Below are positions 27,895-36,861 of a stretch of 64,000 bases of DNA, in pieces (the stretch's first letter is position 1; each line of letters starts with the position of its first letter). The translations under genes and the position numbers were made by a program. Source of the DNA: Halomonas lysinitropha. Lineage in GTDB: Bacteria > Pseudomonadota > Gammaproteobacteria > Pseudomonadales > Halomonadaceae. The stretch lies in NCBI RefSeq assembly GCF_902500215.1, contig NZ_CABVOU010000031.1, positions 1-64,000 on the forward strand, written 5' to 3'. The notes under the pieces are model-generated. The model saw only the letters and a list, made by a program, of their open reading frames with translations. It was not told the DNA's origin and did no database searches.

Positions 27895-29478
27895 ATGACA
27901 ACCCCCGATGCCACGCGGGCGGAAGCCCTGGACGATACCCTCTCACCGCTCTCGCTCAAGCGGGTTGGTATCGATACTTACCGCGAGAACGTGGCCTACC
28001 TGCACCGCGAGTGCGACCTCTATCGTGCCGAGGGCTTCCAGGCGCTCTCCAAGGTGGAGATTCGCGCCAACGGCCAGCGCATCCTGGCAAGCCTCAACGT
28101 GGTGGACGATGCCGCCATCGTCGACTGCCAGCAGCTCGGCCTTTCCGAAGACGCCTTCGAGGCCCTCGGTTTGGCCGAGGGCCATCCCGTGAGCGTCTCC
28201 CAGGCAGAGCCCCCGGCCTCGATTCCCGCCCTGCACCGCAAGCTCGCCGGCGAGCGGCTATCGCGGGAAGACTTCCGGCACATCATCCGCGACATCGCCG
28301 AGCTGCGCTATTCCAAGATTGAACTGTCGGCCTTCGTGATCGGCTGCGACCGCGGCGAGCTCGATCGCGAGGAGGTCTTCTACCTGAGCGATGCGATGAG
28401 CCGGGTCGGGCGCCGTCTCGACTGGCACGAGCATCCTGTGGTCGACAAGCACTGCATCGGCGGCATTCCGGGCAATCGCACGTCCATGCTGGTGGTGCCC
28501 ATCGTCGCTGCCCACGGCTTGCTGTGTCCCAAGACCTCCTCGCGGGCCATCACCTCCCCCTCGGGCACCGCCGATACCATGGAAGTGCTGGCCAACGTCG
28601 ATCTGCCCTTCGACGTACTGGGCGACATCGTGCGCACCCATCGCGGCTGCCTGGCCTGGGGGGGTACCAGTGAGCTTTCACCCGCCGACGACGTGCTGAT
28701 CTCGGTGGAGCGCCCGCTTTCCCTCGATTCACCGGGCCAGATGGTCGCCTCCATTCTCTCCAAGAAGGTGGCCGCGGGGTCCACGCATCTGCTGCTCGAT
28801 ATCCCCGTGGGCCCCCATGCCAAGGTGCGCTCCATGCCCGAGGCGCGACAGCTGCGCCGGCTCTTCGAGTTCGTGGCCGGGTGCATGGGCTTGACCCTGG
28901 ATGTGGTGATTACCGACGGCAGTCAGCCGGTGGGACGCGGCATTGGCCCCGTGCTGGAAGCCCGCGATGCGATGCGAGTGCTCACCCACCATGCCGAGGC
29001 GCCCATGGACCTGCGCCTTAAGGCATTGCGCCTGGCCGGGCGAATGCTGGAGTTCGATCCGGACGTTCGCGGCGGCGCCGGCTTCGGGATGGCCCGCGAT
29101 ATCCTGGATGACGGCCGTGCCGCCGAGAAGATGCGGGCGATCATCGAGGCTCAGGGCGCGAAGCCCTTCGATCCGGAAAACCCGCCGCTGGCTCCTCACC
29201 GCTTCGAGGTACTGGCCACGGCGGACGGCGTGGTGACCGGCATCGACAACATCAAGCTGGCACGCATCGCTCGACTGGCCGGTGCGCCCAAGGCGGCAGG
29301 GGCGGGGGTGGAATTGTTCAGGTGCATCGGCGACCCGGTAACGACGGGCCAGCCGCTGTATCGCGTGCACGCCGCCTATCGCAACGAGCTGACCTTCGCG
29401 CACCAGTCCACCGAGCGGGAATCCGGCATCGCCATCGGCCACGCCGACGAGATCATCCGGCTCAACGTCGAATTCTGA
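27895..29478 (+). CDS. AMP/thymidine phosphorylase family protein (long, archaeal type)
   Basis: A 527-residue nucleoside-phosphorylase fold protein of the long class. Archaeal members are AMP phosphorylases that release a base and ribose 1,5-bisphosphate. An N-terminal domain of about 90 residues precedes the catalytic core. The core has [72 protein letters not shown] and [17 protein letters not shown]. The start at 27895 follows AGGAAGG. Thirteen bases after the stop begins a PRPP-synthetase-like gene, so the two should be co-expressed. AMP or another nucleotide is the likely substrate, inferred from family. Confidence 0.85.
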   Translation: MTTPDATRAEALDDTLSPLSLKRVGIDTYRENVAYLHRECDLYRAEGFQALSKVEIRANGQRILASLNVVDDAAIVDCQQLGLSEDAFEALGLAEGHPVSVSQAEPPASIPALHRKLAGERLSREDFRHIIRDIAELRYSKIELSAFVIGCDRGELDREEVFYLSDAMSRVGRRLDWHEHPVVDKHCIGGIPGNRTSMLVVPIVAAHGLLCPKTSSRAITSPSGTADTMEVLANVDLPFDVLGDIVRTHRGCLAWGGTSELSPADDVLISVERPLSLDSPGQMVASILSKKVAAGSTHLLLDIPVGPHAKVRSMPEARQLRRLFEFVAGCMGLTLDVVITDGSQPVGRGIGPVLEARDAMRVLTHHAEAPMDLRLKALRLAGRMLEFDPDVRGGAGFGMARDILDDGRAAEKMRAIIEAQGAKPFDPENPPLAPHRFEVLATADGVVTGIDNIKLARIARLAGAPKAAGAGVELFRCIGDPVTTGQPLYRVHAAYRNELTFAHQSTERESGIAIGHADEIIRLNVEF

Positions 29479-29491
29479 ACAAGGAGGCCCG

Positions 29492-30406
29492 ATGACGTGC
29501 GCACTGCTGTATTTCCAGGACGAAATGGCCCCGGCGCGTCGTCTTGCCGAGGCGGCAGGCCTGCCCGCCCACACGGTCGAACGCCACCGCTTCCCCGACG
29601 AGGAGCTCAAGCTCCGGCTGCCCTTCACCGAGTCGGAGGCTTTCCCCGAGACGCTGGTGCTCTATCGCAGCCTCGACCGACCCAACGCGAAGCTCATCGA
29701 GCTGCTGCTGCTGGCGCGTCATGCTCGGCGGCAGGGCGTGACGCGCCTGGTGCTGGTGGCACCCTATCTCGCCTACATGCGCCAGGATATCGCCTTCCAT
29801 TCCGGTGAGATCGTCAGCCAGACCATCGTCGGGGGCTTCCTCGCCGAGCTGTTCGACGCCGTGATCACCGTGGATCCGCACCTGCACCGTATCGAGCGCC
29901 TGGACCAGGCAATTCCCCTCGAACACGCCATCGCGCTCCACGGCGCCCCGCGCCTGGCCGAACTGATTGCCGAGAAACGCCGCAATCCCCTGCTGCTGGG
30001 GCCGGACGAGGAAGCGCTGCAGTGGGTTCGCCAGGCTGCCGAAATGACCGGCTTCGATTTCGGTACCTGCCGCAAGACCCGCAACGGCGACCGCAACGTG
30101 GCGATCGAACTGCCGGACATCGAGGTGGCCGGCCGCCAGATAGTGCTGATGGACGACGTGGCGAGTTCCGGTCATACCGTCGCTCGTGCGGCCGAGTCGC
30201 TGACCGCTGCCGGCGCCGCCTCGGTGGACGTGGCGATTACCCATGCGCTGTTTGCCGGCGATGCCTTGGCGGTGATCCAGTCGGCCGGCGTCGGTGAGGT
30301 CTGGAGTACCGACTGCATCGCCCACGAGAGCAATGCCATTGCCATGGCCCCAGTGCTGGCAGAGGCGCTGGCAGTGCTGCTTACCCCCAGGCCCGGAAAG
30401 CGATAG
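29492..30406 (+). CDS. Divergent ribose-phosphate pyrophosphokinase-like protein
   Basis: A 304-residue PRPP-synthetase homologue with the tandem phosphoribosyltransferase fold. The N-terminal half has APYLAYMRQDIAFHSGE, where housekeeping enzymes have a YARQDRR-type ATP motif; the two trailing Arg are absent. VDPHLHRIERLDQ is the divalent-metal segment. The PRPP loop reads VLMDDVASSGHTVARAAESL. It is coupled to the phosphorylase gene upstream. It could make PRPP from ribose 5-phosphate, or act on ribose 1,5-bisphosphate made by its neighbour; neither is shown. It is convergent with the M42 gene. Confidence 0.82.
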   Translation: MTCALLYFQDEMAPARRLAEAAGLPAHTVERHRFPDEELKLRLPFTESEAFPETLVLYRSLDRPNAKLIELLLLARHARRQGVTRLVLVAPYLAYMRQDIAFHSGEIVSQTIVGGFLAELFDAVITVDPHLHRIERLDQAIPLEHAIALHGAPRLAELIAEKRRNPLLLGPDEEALQWVRQAAEMTGFDFGTCRKTRNGDRNVAIELPDIEVAGRQIVLMDDVASSGHTVARAAESLTAAGAASVDVAITHALFAGDALAVIQSAGVGEVWSTDCIAHESNAIAMAPVLAEALAVLLTPRPGKR

Positions 30407-30432
30407 CGCTCTCGGCAGACGGCGCCGGATGC

Positions 30433-30462
30433 GAGTTCGGTTGATCCGGTTCACCCGAACTC
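30433..30462 (+). terminator. First of two hairpins between convergent genes
   Basis: Perfect 8-bp inverted repeat GAGTTCGG / CCGAACTC with a 14-base loop, just after the PRPP-synthetase-like stop and followed by CCCCCAAAAA. Confidence 0.45.
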
Positions 30463-30471
30463 CCCCAAAAA

Positions 30472-30502
30472 CAGCAGGGCGGGCCCGAGGCCCGCCCTGC
30501 TG
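30472..30502. terminator. Strong bidirectional terminator hairpin
   Basis: A 13-bp perfect stem CAGCAGGGCGGGC / GCCCGCCCTGCTG with a 5-base loop. The left flank is CCCAAAAA, which gives a T run when read on the minus strand, so it suits the end of the M42 transcript and may work both ways. Confidence 0.8.
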
Positions 30503-30527
30503 CATGCGTTCTACCCGATGTCGATGC

Positions 30528-31778
30528 TTACTTCTCGTTTGTCTCGGCTTTGTCGCTGCCCTGGTGCGTCAGCGGCCCGGCCTGGTCCAGGCGCGGGTGG
30601 TTGTCGCGGAACTCCTGATGCGGGTTCGGCAGCGCGTCCAGCGCCTGCACGGTATGGGTGATGGCATGGATTGCCGCGATCACGTCCTTGGTGTAGCCGG
30701 TCTCGGAGATGGTGTGCATGTTGCGGATCGGGAAGCCGATGGAGGTTGCCGCGCAGTCCACGGCCGCGAGTACACCGGCCATGCCGTCCGTGCCGGTGTC
30801 CACCCCGACGATGTCGCGTTGCATGGGGATGTCATGTTCCCGGGCAGCGGTCTCGACGATGCGGTTGAGCTGTTCGCTGGCGATGGCGCCCACCGACATG
30901 GTAAATCCCTTGCCCATTTCCAGCGGCTGCATGCGCCGATCGCCGATCCCCGGTGCGGCGACATAGTCGTGGTTCACGTCCACGGCGATGATGGCATCGG
31001 GGTGCAACTCACCGGCCATCACGCGGCTGCCGAAGCGGCCGATCTCCTCGTAGCTGGCGATGGTGAACAGCACGCGCACCTGGCTGGTGCCGCCCGCCTC
31101 GGCAATCAGCCTGGCGACCTCGGCGGTGGCGAAGCAGCCCAGGCCGTTGTCCAGGTAGGCGCCGTAGAAGGTGTCCGGGCTGAAGCCGGGTCGGATGGGC
31201 CGGTCGAGGATGATCGAATCACCAGGCCGCACTCCCAGGTTCTCCACCTGCTGCTTCTTGTTCTCGCCGTGGATCTGTAGGTCGAGGTAGATCTGCTCCT
31301 TCTTGATGCCCTTGTCGCCAGAGCGCTGTTCGGGGTTGGAAAAGTGGATGGCGCCCAGTGCCTCCACGGTGCCACCCTCGATGCGGCGGTAGCTGCCGGG
31401 CGCCTTGGGGTCTTCGCTGAACAGCGTGACCTCGTGACCGATCAGCACGCCGGGGAGGAAGGAGTCGGTATTGATCCAGATCTTGCCGTCTTCGCTGACC
31501 GAGCGGACCTGCATGCGAATCTTGTCGGCATGGCCAATGATCATCACCTTGAAGAGGTCGTCGCGGCCTGGGTGGGTGTCCAGCACGACCCCGGCGTGGC
31601 CCATGAACTGCTTCAGCTGCCACTCCGCGGGAGCAAAGCTCTCGAAGTGTGGCTTTAGGACGCCGTAGGTCATCGCCGCCTCGAGCCCCACCGGGCTGGG
31701 TGCCGACAGGATGCGCCGCATCAGGTCGAACTGCGGGTTGGGCATGGGGCTGTTCCATGGCTTTTGCGTATCACTCAT
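30528..31778 (-). CDS. M42 family peptidase-like hydrolase of the NAGGN osmolyte family
   Basis: A 416-residue M42 (glucanase/aminopeptidase) family protein. It resembles the M42 member that usually sits in three-gene loci for N-acetylglutaminylglutamine amide, a dipeptide osmolyte. Metal-site motifs include IIGHADKI, GAYLDNGLGCFATAEVARL, TIASYEEIGRFGSR, AVDVNHDYVAAPG and PIRNMHTISETGYTKD. The start at 31778 removes an unlikely N-terminal extension in the same frame. The synthetase and amidotransferase partners are not present here. It could hydrolyse an acyl-dipeptide osmolyte or be a general aminopeptidase. Confidence 0.82.
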   Translation of the reverse strand: MSDTQKPWNSPMPNPQFDLMRRILSAPSPVGLEAAMTYGVLKPHFESFAPAEWQLKQFMGHAGVVLDTHPGRDDLFKVMIIGHADKIRMQVRSVSEDGKIWINTDSFLPGVLIGHEVTLFSEDPKAPGSYRRIEGGTVEALGAIHFSNPEQRSGDKGIKKEQIYLDLQIHGENKKQQVENLGVRPGDSIILDRPIRPGFSPDTFYGAYLDNGLGCFATAEVARLIAEAGGTSQVRVLFTIASYEEIGRFGSRVMAGELHPDAIIAVDVNHDYVAAPGIGDRRMQPLEMGKGFTMSVGAIASEQLNRIVETAAREHDIPMQRDIVGVDTGTDGMAGVLAAVDCAATSIGFPIRNMHTISETGYTKDVIAAIHAITHTVQALDALPNPHQEFRDNHPRLDQAGPLTHQGSDKAETNEK

Positions 31779-31869
31779 GACGTTCTTTCTCGCTCGTTCT
31801 GGTCGTGGGTAGGAAGTTGTCAGTGGGAAGCAGTCAGTAAGAGTCAGTGTAATGTTGAGGGAAAGCACC

Positions 31870-32832
31870 TCAGCGTCGGCGACGTATCCAGTAGCGCCGG
31901 CCCATTGGGCCCGGGCGTTCGATGATCTCGGCAGGCTCCCGGCCCTGATCCTCCAGAGGATGATGCAGGGCTGGTTCCGGCGTCTCGTCGACGCTCATCA
32001 GCCGGCGGACGCGCTCGTCTGTCGGCGGATGGGTTCTCAGCCAGTCGAGCCCTGCCGGCGGGTGGCGGCCAAACAGCGTGGCCAGCCAGCGGCCCTGGTA
32101 GTGCTCCAGGACGTTCAGCGCGGAGGCCAGCCCTTCAGGATCGCCTGTCAGGGACACGGCGTCCAGATCGGCGGTGTACTCGCGGTTGCGCGAGAGCGCC
32201 AGCTGAAGCAGGGTGCTCAGGGTCGGCGCGAAGGCCACCACCAGCAGCAGGCCCCAGGGTAGTCGAAGCTCACCGGCCAGAATCATGGGCAGCATCAGCA
32301 GCAGACTGATCTGCAGCACCGTGGTCAGCCACAGTGTCAGGCGAGTCATGGCGGCGGCCATGGACATCACCCGGGTATCGCCATGGCGAAGGTGGCTGAC
32401 CTCGTGGGCCAGCACACCCGCCAGCTGGCGCAGCGTCAGGGTGCGCATCAGGCCATCGGTAACGGCGATGCCGCCATCGTGGCGGGTGCCCACGGCGAAG
32501 GCGTTGAGCTCCGGCGAGGGGGCGTAGAATAGCTGTGGGGATTGGGTGAGGCCGGCGCGTTGGTAGAGGGTATCGAGTAGGCGATAGAGCCTCGGCGCCT
32601 GGTGGCGGTCGAGCAGGCCGGCTCCAGCCTCGGCGAGCACGTAACGGGCTGGCACCCAGCTGCCAGCAAGGGCTACGGCTATCACGACGCCCAGACTCAT
32701 CACGATCCCCGGGCCGCCGGCCAGCAGATAGCCGGGCACCGCCAGCACCAGGGCCAGCCCGCCCATGATCAGCAGGGTCTGCAGGCTGTTCTTCACCCGG
32801 CTGCGCCAGGGTCGTAGTGTTCCTGTTGGCAT
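31870..32832 (-). CDS. M48 family (HtpX-like) membrane metalloprotease
   Basis: A 320-residue inner-membrane zinc protease. Two hydrophobic helices lie near residues 17-62. The zinc motif HEVSH is at 143-147 (VLAHEVSHLRHGD), the preceding helix reads PSPELNAFAVG as in HtpX, and the third ligand is the Glu of SRNREYTADLDAV. Two further helices lie between. HtpX-type enzymes degrade damaged membrane proteins. The C-terminal tail is basic (GRRYWIRRRR). It is followed upstream by an FMN-reductase gene on the same strand only 19 bp away, so they may be co-transcribed. Confidence 0.88.
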   Translation of the reverse strand: MPTGTLRPWRSRVKNSLQTLLIMGGLALVLAVPGYLLAGGPGIVMSLGVVIAVALAGSWVPARYVLAEAGAGLLDRHQAPRLYRLLDTLYQRAGLTQSPQLFYAPSPELNAFAVGTRHDGGIAVTDGLMRTLTLRQLAGVLAHEVSHLRHGDTRVMSMAAAMTRLTLWLTTVLQISLLLMLPMILAGELRLPWGLLLVVAFAPTLSTLLQLALSRNREYTADLDAVSLTGDPEGLASALNVLEHYQGRWLATLFGRHPPAGLDWLRTHPPTDERVRRLMSVDETPEPALHHPLEDQGREPAEIIERPGPMGRRYWIRRRR

Positions 32833-32851
32833 GGGCCGCTCTTTGCCGTGG

Positions 32852-33442
32852 TCAGCCGTGCAGCCGGTGCAGGCTGTCGATCAGCCGCCGGCAGATGGCG
32901 TCCAGCTTTTCCATCTGTTTCTCGTCGCGCAGTTGGCCGCCTTCGTCGAAGGCATCCGCGGCCCGGCCCACGGCGAGCTGGTCGGGGAGCACCGTCACGC
33001 CGATATTGGCCAGCAGCTGGCGGGCCAGCGCCAGACTGCGGATGCCGCCCAGCCCACCGGGCGAGGCAGACACCAGCGCGGCCAGCTTGCCCTCGAACAG
33101 GGCGAGGCCGCTCTCGCCCTCGTGGGGGCGGGTCAGCCAGTCGAGGGAATTCTTGAGCAGCGGGGTGATGAAGCCATTGTACTCGGGCGAGGCGATCAGT
33201 AGCCCCTCATGGTCGGCCAGGCCGCGACGCAGCACCAGGGCATTCTCGGGCAGGCCCTGCTGGGCTTCCAGGTCGCCATCATAGAGCGGCATGGGATGGT
33301 CGCGCAGGTCGATGAAGGTGGGCCGGCCACCCAGCCGCTCGATGCGCTCGGCCGCCAGGCGTGCCAGTGCCTTGTTGTACGAGCCGGTGCGGCTGCTCCC
33401 GGCAAAGACAAGAACGCGGGGATGGGGCAGGCGATCCGTCAT
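32852..33442 (-). CDS. NADPH-dependent FMN reductase family protein
   Basis: A 196-residue flavodoxin-fold reductase. The FMN phosphate loop is VFAGSSRTGSYNKALARLA. The second flavin motif ASPEYNGFITPLLKNSLDWLTR is the standard SPEYNxxxP signature of the NADPH:FMN/chromate/quinone reductase group. Members reduce flavins, quinones, azo dyes or chromate. It is transcribed just upstream of the M48 protease gene. Confidence 0.88.
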   Translation of the reverse strand: MTDRLPHPRVLVFAGSSRTGSYNKALARLAAERIERLGGRPTFIDLRDHPMPLYDGDLEAQQGLPENALVLRRGLADHEGLLIASPEYNGFITPLLKNSLDWLTRPHEGESGLALFEGKLAALVSASPGGLGGIRSLALARQLLANIGVTVLPDQLAVGRAADAFDEGGQLRDEKQMEKLDAICRRLIDSLHRLHG

Positions 33443-33523
33443 ATAGCCTCCTATGATGGCCTCTCTCTCGACATCTTGGCGCCCGGCGGGTTCATGCGCC
33501 GGTGTCCAGTCGGAGCGGCAAGA

Positions 33524-34594
33524 TCAGGCGTGGTGGGGCAGGTGCCCGGCGAGCGTGCGGCGCAGCGGCTTTACGGCGAGACCCGTCAGCACGATCAACC
33601 CCAGCCATTCGATCCAGGCCGGCAGCAGCTCGCCGACTTCCTCGATCTGGCGGGCGATGTCGAGCTGCCACCAGCTTGCCACGGCATCCACGCCCAGTCC
33701 CAGCAGCACCGCACTCACCATGATACCGACGAGGTAGGCCACCAGACCATGGTTGCCCATCTCGCGGCGGAAGACCCCCAGGGTGGCCAGGCTGGTGACC
33801 GGTGCGGCGATCAGGAAGACCAGCACGGTGCCGGGCGAGACGCCGGCCAGCAGCAGTCCGGCGGCGATGGGGGTGGCGGCGGTGGCACACATGTACAGCG
33901 GTATCCCGATCACCGCCATGATCAGCATGGCCCCCAGGCCGCTGCCCAGTTCGGCCAGCTGCTGTGGCGGTACCAGGGCGATCAGGCCGCCGGCGACCAG
34001 CAGGCCCACCAGTAGCCAGAGGCTGATATCGTCGAGGATATCGGTGAAGGCATAGCGCAGCCCGCTGGCCAGTCGGCCGGCGAGTGCCGGCGCCGCGGCC
34101 TCGTCGGCGTCTTCAGGCGAATCCTCACAGTCACTGGCACAGCAGCTTCCGCAGCTGGCCTCGGTGCGAGGCTCGGCGCTAGCCAGTGCACCCGCCGGGG
34201 CGGTACGACCCACTAGCAGGCCGGTGACAATGGCGGTGAGCACCGCACTGGCTGCTCTGGCCACGGCCATGAAGGGACCGAGCAGGGCATAGGTGATGGC
34301 CATGGAGTCCACGCCGATCCCCGGGGTGCCGATCAGAAAGGCGGTGGCGGGGCCCCGCGATGCGCCGCCGCGATACATGGCCAGCGCCGTGGGTATGGCC
34401 CCGCAGGAGCAGAGCGGCAGAGGGGCGCCGATTACCGCCGCGCGGGCAATGCTGCCCAGCCCATGGCCGCCCACCCAGCGCTTGAGCAGCGCCTCGGAGA
34501 CCAGCGCCTTGATCAGCCCGGCCATCACCAGCCCCAGCAGCAGCCAGGGAGAGGCAGAGAGGGCAACGGCCAGGATAGCGTTCAGCAGGGACAT
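33524..34594 (-). CDS. SO_0444-type Cu/Zn efflux permease
   Basis: A 356-residue permease of the DUF318 group, close to the SO_0444 heavy-metal efflux family. About eight to ten membrane helices are visible. The family motif PLPLCSCGAIPTALAMYRGGAS (C62, C64) lies near the start, and IPLYMCATAATPIAAGLL and FLIAAPVTSLATLG lie in the second half. A cytoplasmic-looking central loop (about 130-175) carries four Cys in CGSCCASDC plus many acidic residues, suggesting a metal-binding segment. It probably exports Cu or Zn ions. No metal-responsive regulator is adjacent. Confidence 0.82.
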   Translation of the reverse strand: MSLLNAILAVALSASPWLLLGLVMAGLIKALVSEALLKRWVGGHGLGSIARAAVIGAPLPLCSCGAIPTALAMYRGGASRGPATAFLIGTPGIGVDSMAITYALLGPFMAVARAASAVLTAIVTGLLVGRTAPAGALASAEPRTEASCGSCCASDCEDSPEDADEAAAPALAGRLASGLRYAFTDILDDISLWLLVGLLVAGGLIALVPPQQLAELGSGLGAMLIMAVIGIPLYMCATAATPIAAGLLLAGVSPGTVLVFLIAAPVTSLATLGVFRREMGNHGLVAYLVGIMVSAVLLGLGVDAVASWWQLDIARQIEEVGELLPAWIEWLGLIVLTGLAVKPLRRTLAGHLPHHA

Positions 34595-34686
34595 GGGCAG
34601 GCTCTTCGGCGAGGATGGTCTATTCTGGGGCCGCCGGTCACCCGTTCGTCAAGCGCGGTCCGCATGGGCATTCCGGCGCTGCCCCG

Positions 34687-35136
34687 TTACTCGCGGATCT
34701 CGGCGATGATCTCGCCGGTCGCTTCGTTCAGCCCTCTCTCCTGAAAGCCGAGGCTGGCGTAGAAATCCCGGGCGACCTGATTGCCGGGCACATAGCAGAT
34801 CGCGATCCGCTCGAAGGCGCCCTGTGCCCTGATCTCTTCCAGCACGCAGTGCATGGCACGATGCCCGATACCCCTTCCCTGATGGCGTCGGTCGACCATG
34901 AGACGGAAGATGTTGTAGGCGGGTGGCCGGTCGTCGTGGTTGAAGAGCTCGTACATGACAAAGCCGACCACTTCCCCGTCGCAATAGATGGCGCGAGGCT
35001 GATAGGTCCGATGCAAGCTCGATTCGGCAATGGAGTACAGGTTGTCAGCCACATAGCCACGCTGCGATGTTGCTACCTCCAGCGCGATGACGGCCTCGAA
35101 GTTCTCGCGATTGACGTTCTTCAGTGCGATGTCCAT
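34687..35136 (-). CDS. GNAT family N-acetyltransferase (polyamine-type)
   Basis: A 149-residue GNAT protein. The acetyl-CoA motif is FRLMVDRRHQGRGIGHRAMHCV, and the later part has CYVPGNQVARDFYASLGFQE. The N-terminus (RENFEAVIALEV) and YVADNLYSIAES resemble the spermidine/spermine acetyltransferase-like group, though the substrate is not proven. The ATG at 35136 has GAGAGGAGC at proper distance and is preferred over the upstream ATG at 35160. Confidence 0.82.
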   Translation of the reverse strand: MDIALKNVNRENFEAVIALEVATSQRGYVADNLYSIAESSLHRTYQPRAIYCDGEVVGFVMYELFNHDDRPPAYNIFRLMVDRRHQGRGIGHRAMHCVLEEIRAQGAFERIAICYVPGNQVARDFYASLGFQERGLNEATGEIIAEIRE

Positions 35137-35397
35137 CGCATGCTCCTCTCGTCGGGACATCCCCCGGCATGAGCAGGGGTATCACGGCCGCGCGAATGAG
35201 GCACGGTACAGCGGGTTCCACGCATTCCGGCATCGTCTGGCGAATTTCGCCCTGGATCAGACCATCATACACGGGCCTGTTGGCCGGTGCCTTGGGGGTG
35301 CTGGAATCTGGGCGGGGTGGGGCAGTGTTGCGCCTTACCTGCTTCTGGCCGTCTATGCCAAGCTGGGAGCAGTATGAGTGACATGTCGAGGTGACCC

Positions 35398-36156
35398 ATG
35401 AACGACCGCCGGCGCGAGTCGCTGGAGCACGAGCATCGACCGGAGGCGATCGAGCGGCGACTGCGTGAGCCATCCCGGGCCCAGCTTATTCCCGACGCTA
35501 TCCTCGGCGGCATCGATGGCTGTGTGACCACCTTTGCGGTGGTCTCCGGCGCCTTCGGGGCGGGATTTTCGGCCACCGTTGCTCTGGTACTGGGGGTCGC
35601 CAACCTGTTGGCGGATGGTTTTAGCATGGCGATCAGCAACTACGAGGCGATTCAGGCCCAGCGTGAGCATGTCGAAGGGGTACGCCGCAGTGAAAACCAC
35701 CATATCGACATGGTGCCGGAGGGGGAGCGCGAGGAGATCCGTCAGATCTTCCAGCGCAAGGGGCTCGCGGGTGAGACCCTCGAGCGGGTGGTGGAGACCA
35801 TCTGCAGCAACCGTGAAATATGGGTGGAGACCATGGTCGCCGAGGAGCATGGCCTTCGCTCCGAGGGACTGAGCCCGCTGAAGTCGGCGCTTGCCACCTT
35901 CGTCGCCTTCCTGGTGGTGGGCGCCATGCCGCTTCTGCCCTATGCGATACCCGGGCTGGATATCACTCGACAGTTCCTGTCGAGCCTGGCGGTGGCCGGG
36001 CTGATGTTTTTCCTGATCGGGATGGGCAAGAGCCTGGTCTATCATCAGCCGGTCATGAAATCGGGGCTGCGGACCCTGCTCATCGGCGGTGCGGCGGCGG
36101 GCCTGGCTTTCCTCACTGGCCATCTCGCGCAGGCGCTGTTCGGTGTGGGGATGTGA
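35398..36156 (+). CDS. VIT1/CCC1 family iron/manganese transporter
   Basis: A 252-residue inner-membrane protein of the VIT family. Helices 1 and 2 carry AILGGIDGCVTTFAVVSGAFG and LGVANLLADGFSMAISNYEA, the family signature. A cytoplasmic helical insert (about 80-160) is rich in Glu and His (HHIDMVPEGEREEIR, ETMVAEEHGL), the metal-binding module of VIT proteins. Three more helices follow. Such proteins move Fe2+ or Mn2+ out of the cytoplasm. GAGGTG precedes the ATG. The deaminase gene follows 83 bp later. Confidence 0.87.
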   Translation: MNDRRRESLEHEHRPEAIERRLREPSRAQLIPDAILGGIDGCVTTFAVVSGAFGAGFSATVALVLGVANLLADGFSMAISNYEAIQAQREHVEGVRRSENHHIDMVPEGEREEIRQIFQRKGLAGETLERVVETICSNREIWVETMVAEEHGLRSEGLSPLKSALATFVAFLVVGAMPLLPYAIPGLDITRQFLSSLAVAGLMFFLIGMGKSLVYHQPVMKSGLRTLLIGGAAAGLAFLTGHLAQALFGVGM

Positions 36157-36239
36157 TCGTGGCAGGCAGCGGCGGCCATGGCGAGGGTCGTGTGGAGTGA
36201 CGTAAGCTGGGTGGCACCATAACGCAAGGGAGTCAGCGA

Positions 36240-36677
36240 ATGGATCGCTTCATGCACGCCGCGCTCGAGGAGGCTCGCCATAGCCTTGAGGAGGGCGGCA
36301 TCCCCATCGGCTCGGTGCTGGTGCATCGTGGGGTTATCATCGGCCGTGGCCACAATCGTCGCGTGCAACTGGGCAGCGCGGTGCTGCACGGCGAGATGGA
36401 TGCCCTGGAGAACGCCGGCCGCCATCCGGCCGAGGTCTACCGTGAAAGCATCCTGGTCACGACTCTCTCGCCCTGTGCGATGTGCAGCGGTGCCATTCTG
36501 CTCTATGGCATCCCCAAGGTGTTGATCGGCGAGAATCGTACCTTTCAAGGCGAGGAAGCGCTGCTGCTCGAGCGCGGCGTCGACGTGGAGGTGTTGCAGG
36601 ACCCCGAGTGTATCGAGCTGATGGAGGGCTTCATCGCCGCCTCGCCCGAACTGTGGCACGAGGACATTGGCGAGTAG
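36240..36677 (+). CDS. Cytosine/nucleoside deaminase family protein
   Basis: A 145-residue zinc-dependent deaminase. The active site is H50-x-E52 (VLHGEMDALENAG) and C79-x-x-C82 (SPCAMCSGAI), so zinc and proton-transfer residues are intact. The C-terminus (FIAASPELWHEDIGE) resembles yeast-type cytosine deaminases rather than TadA. Substrate is probably cytosine or a related base. The last 44 codons recur as a second, 89 percent identical copy at 38516-38650, at the end of a broken capA gene, so a paralogue existed nearby. Confidence 0.88.
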   Translation: MDRFMHAALEEARHSLEEGGIPIGSVLVHRGVIIGRGHNRRVQLGSAVLHGEMDALENAGRHPAEVYRESILVTTLSPCAMCSGAILLYGIPKVLIGENRTFQGEEALLLERGVDVEVLQDPECIELMEGFIAASPELWHEDIGE

Positions 36678-36861
36678 AGCGGTGGTGCCAGCCCATGACG
36701 AGTATCAACCTGATCTGTATCAAGTCGGTCGGGCAGGGCTGGACTATTCTTGATGATGAGGCGGGCCTGTTCGGGGAACGTCGGCCGATGTTGCCGGTGT
36801 ATCTCCCCTCGAGTTTTCATAGGCCTCGCCATTTCTTATCCGCATTCGAGGAGTCATCGTC

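Noticed and set aside
28258-29628. Long minus-strand frames opposite the phosphorylase gene
   Set aside because: The sense frame carries all phosphorylase motifs; the antisense frames have none.
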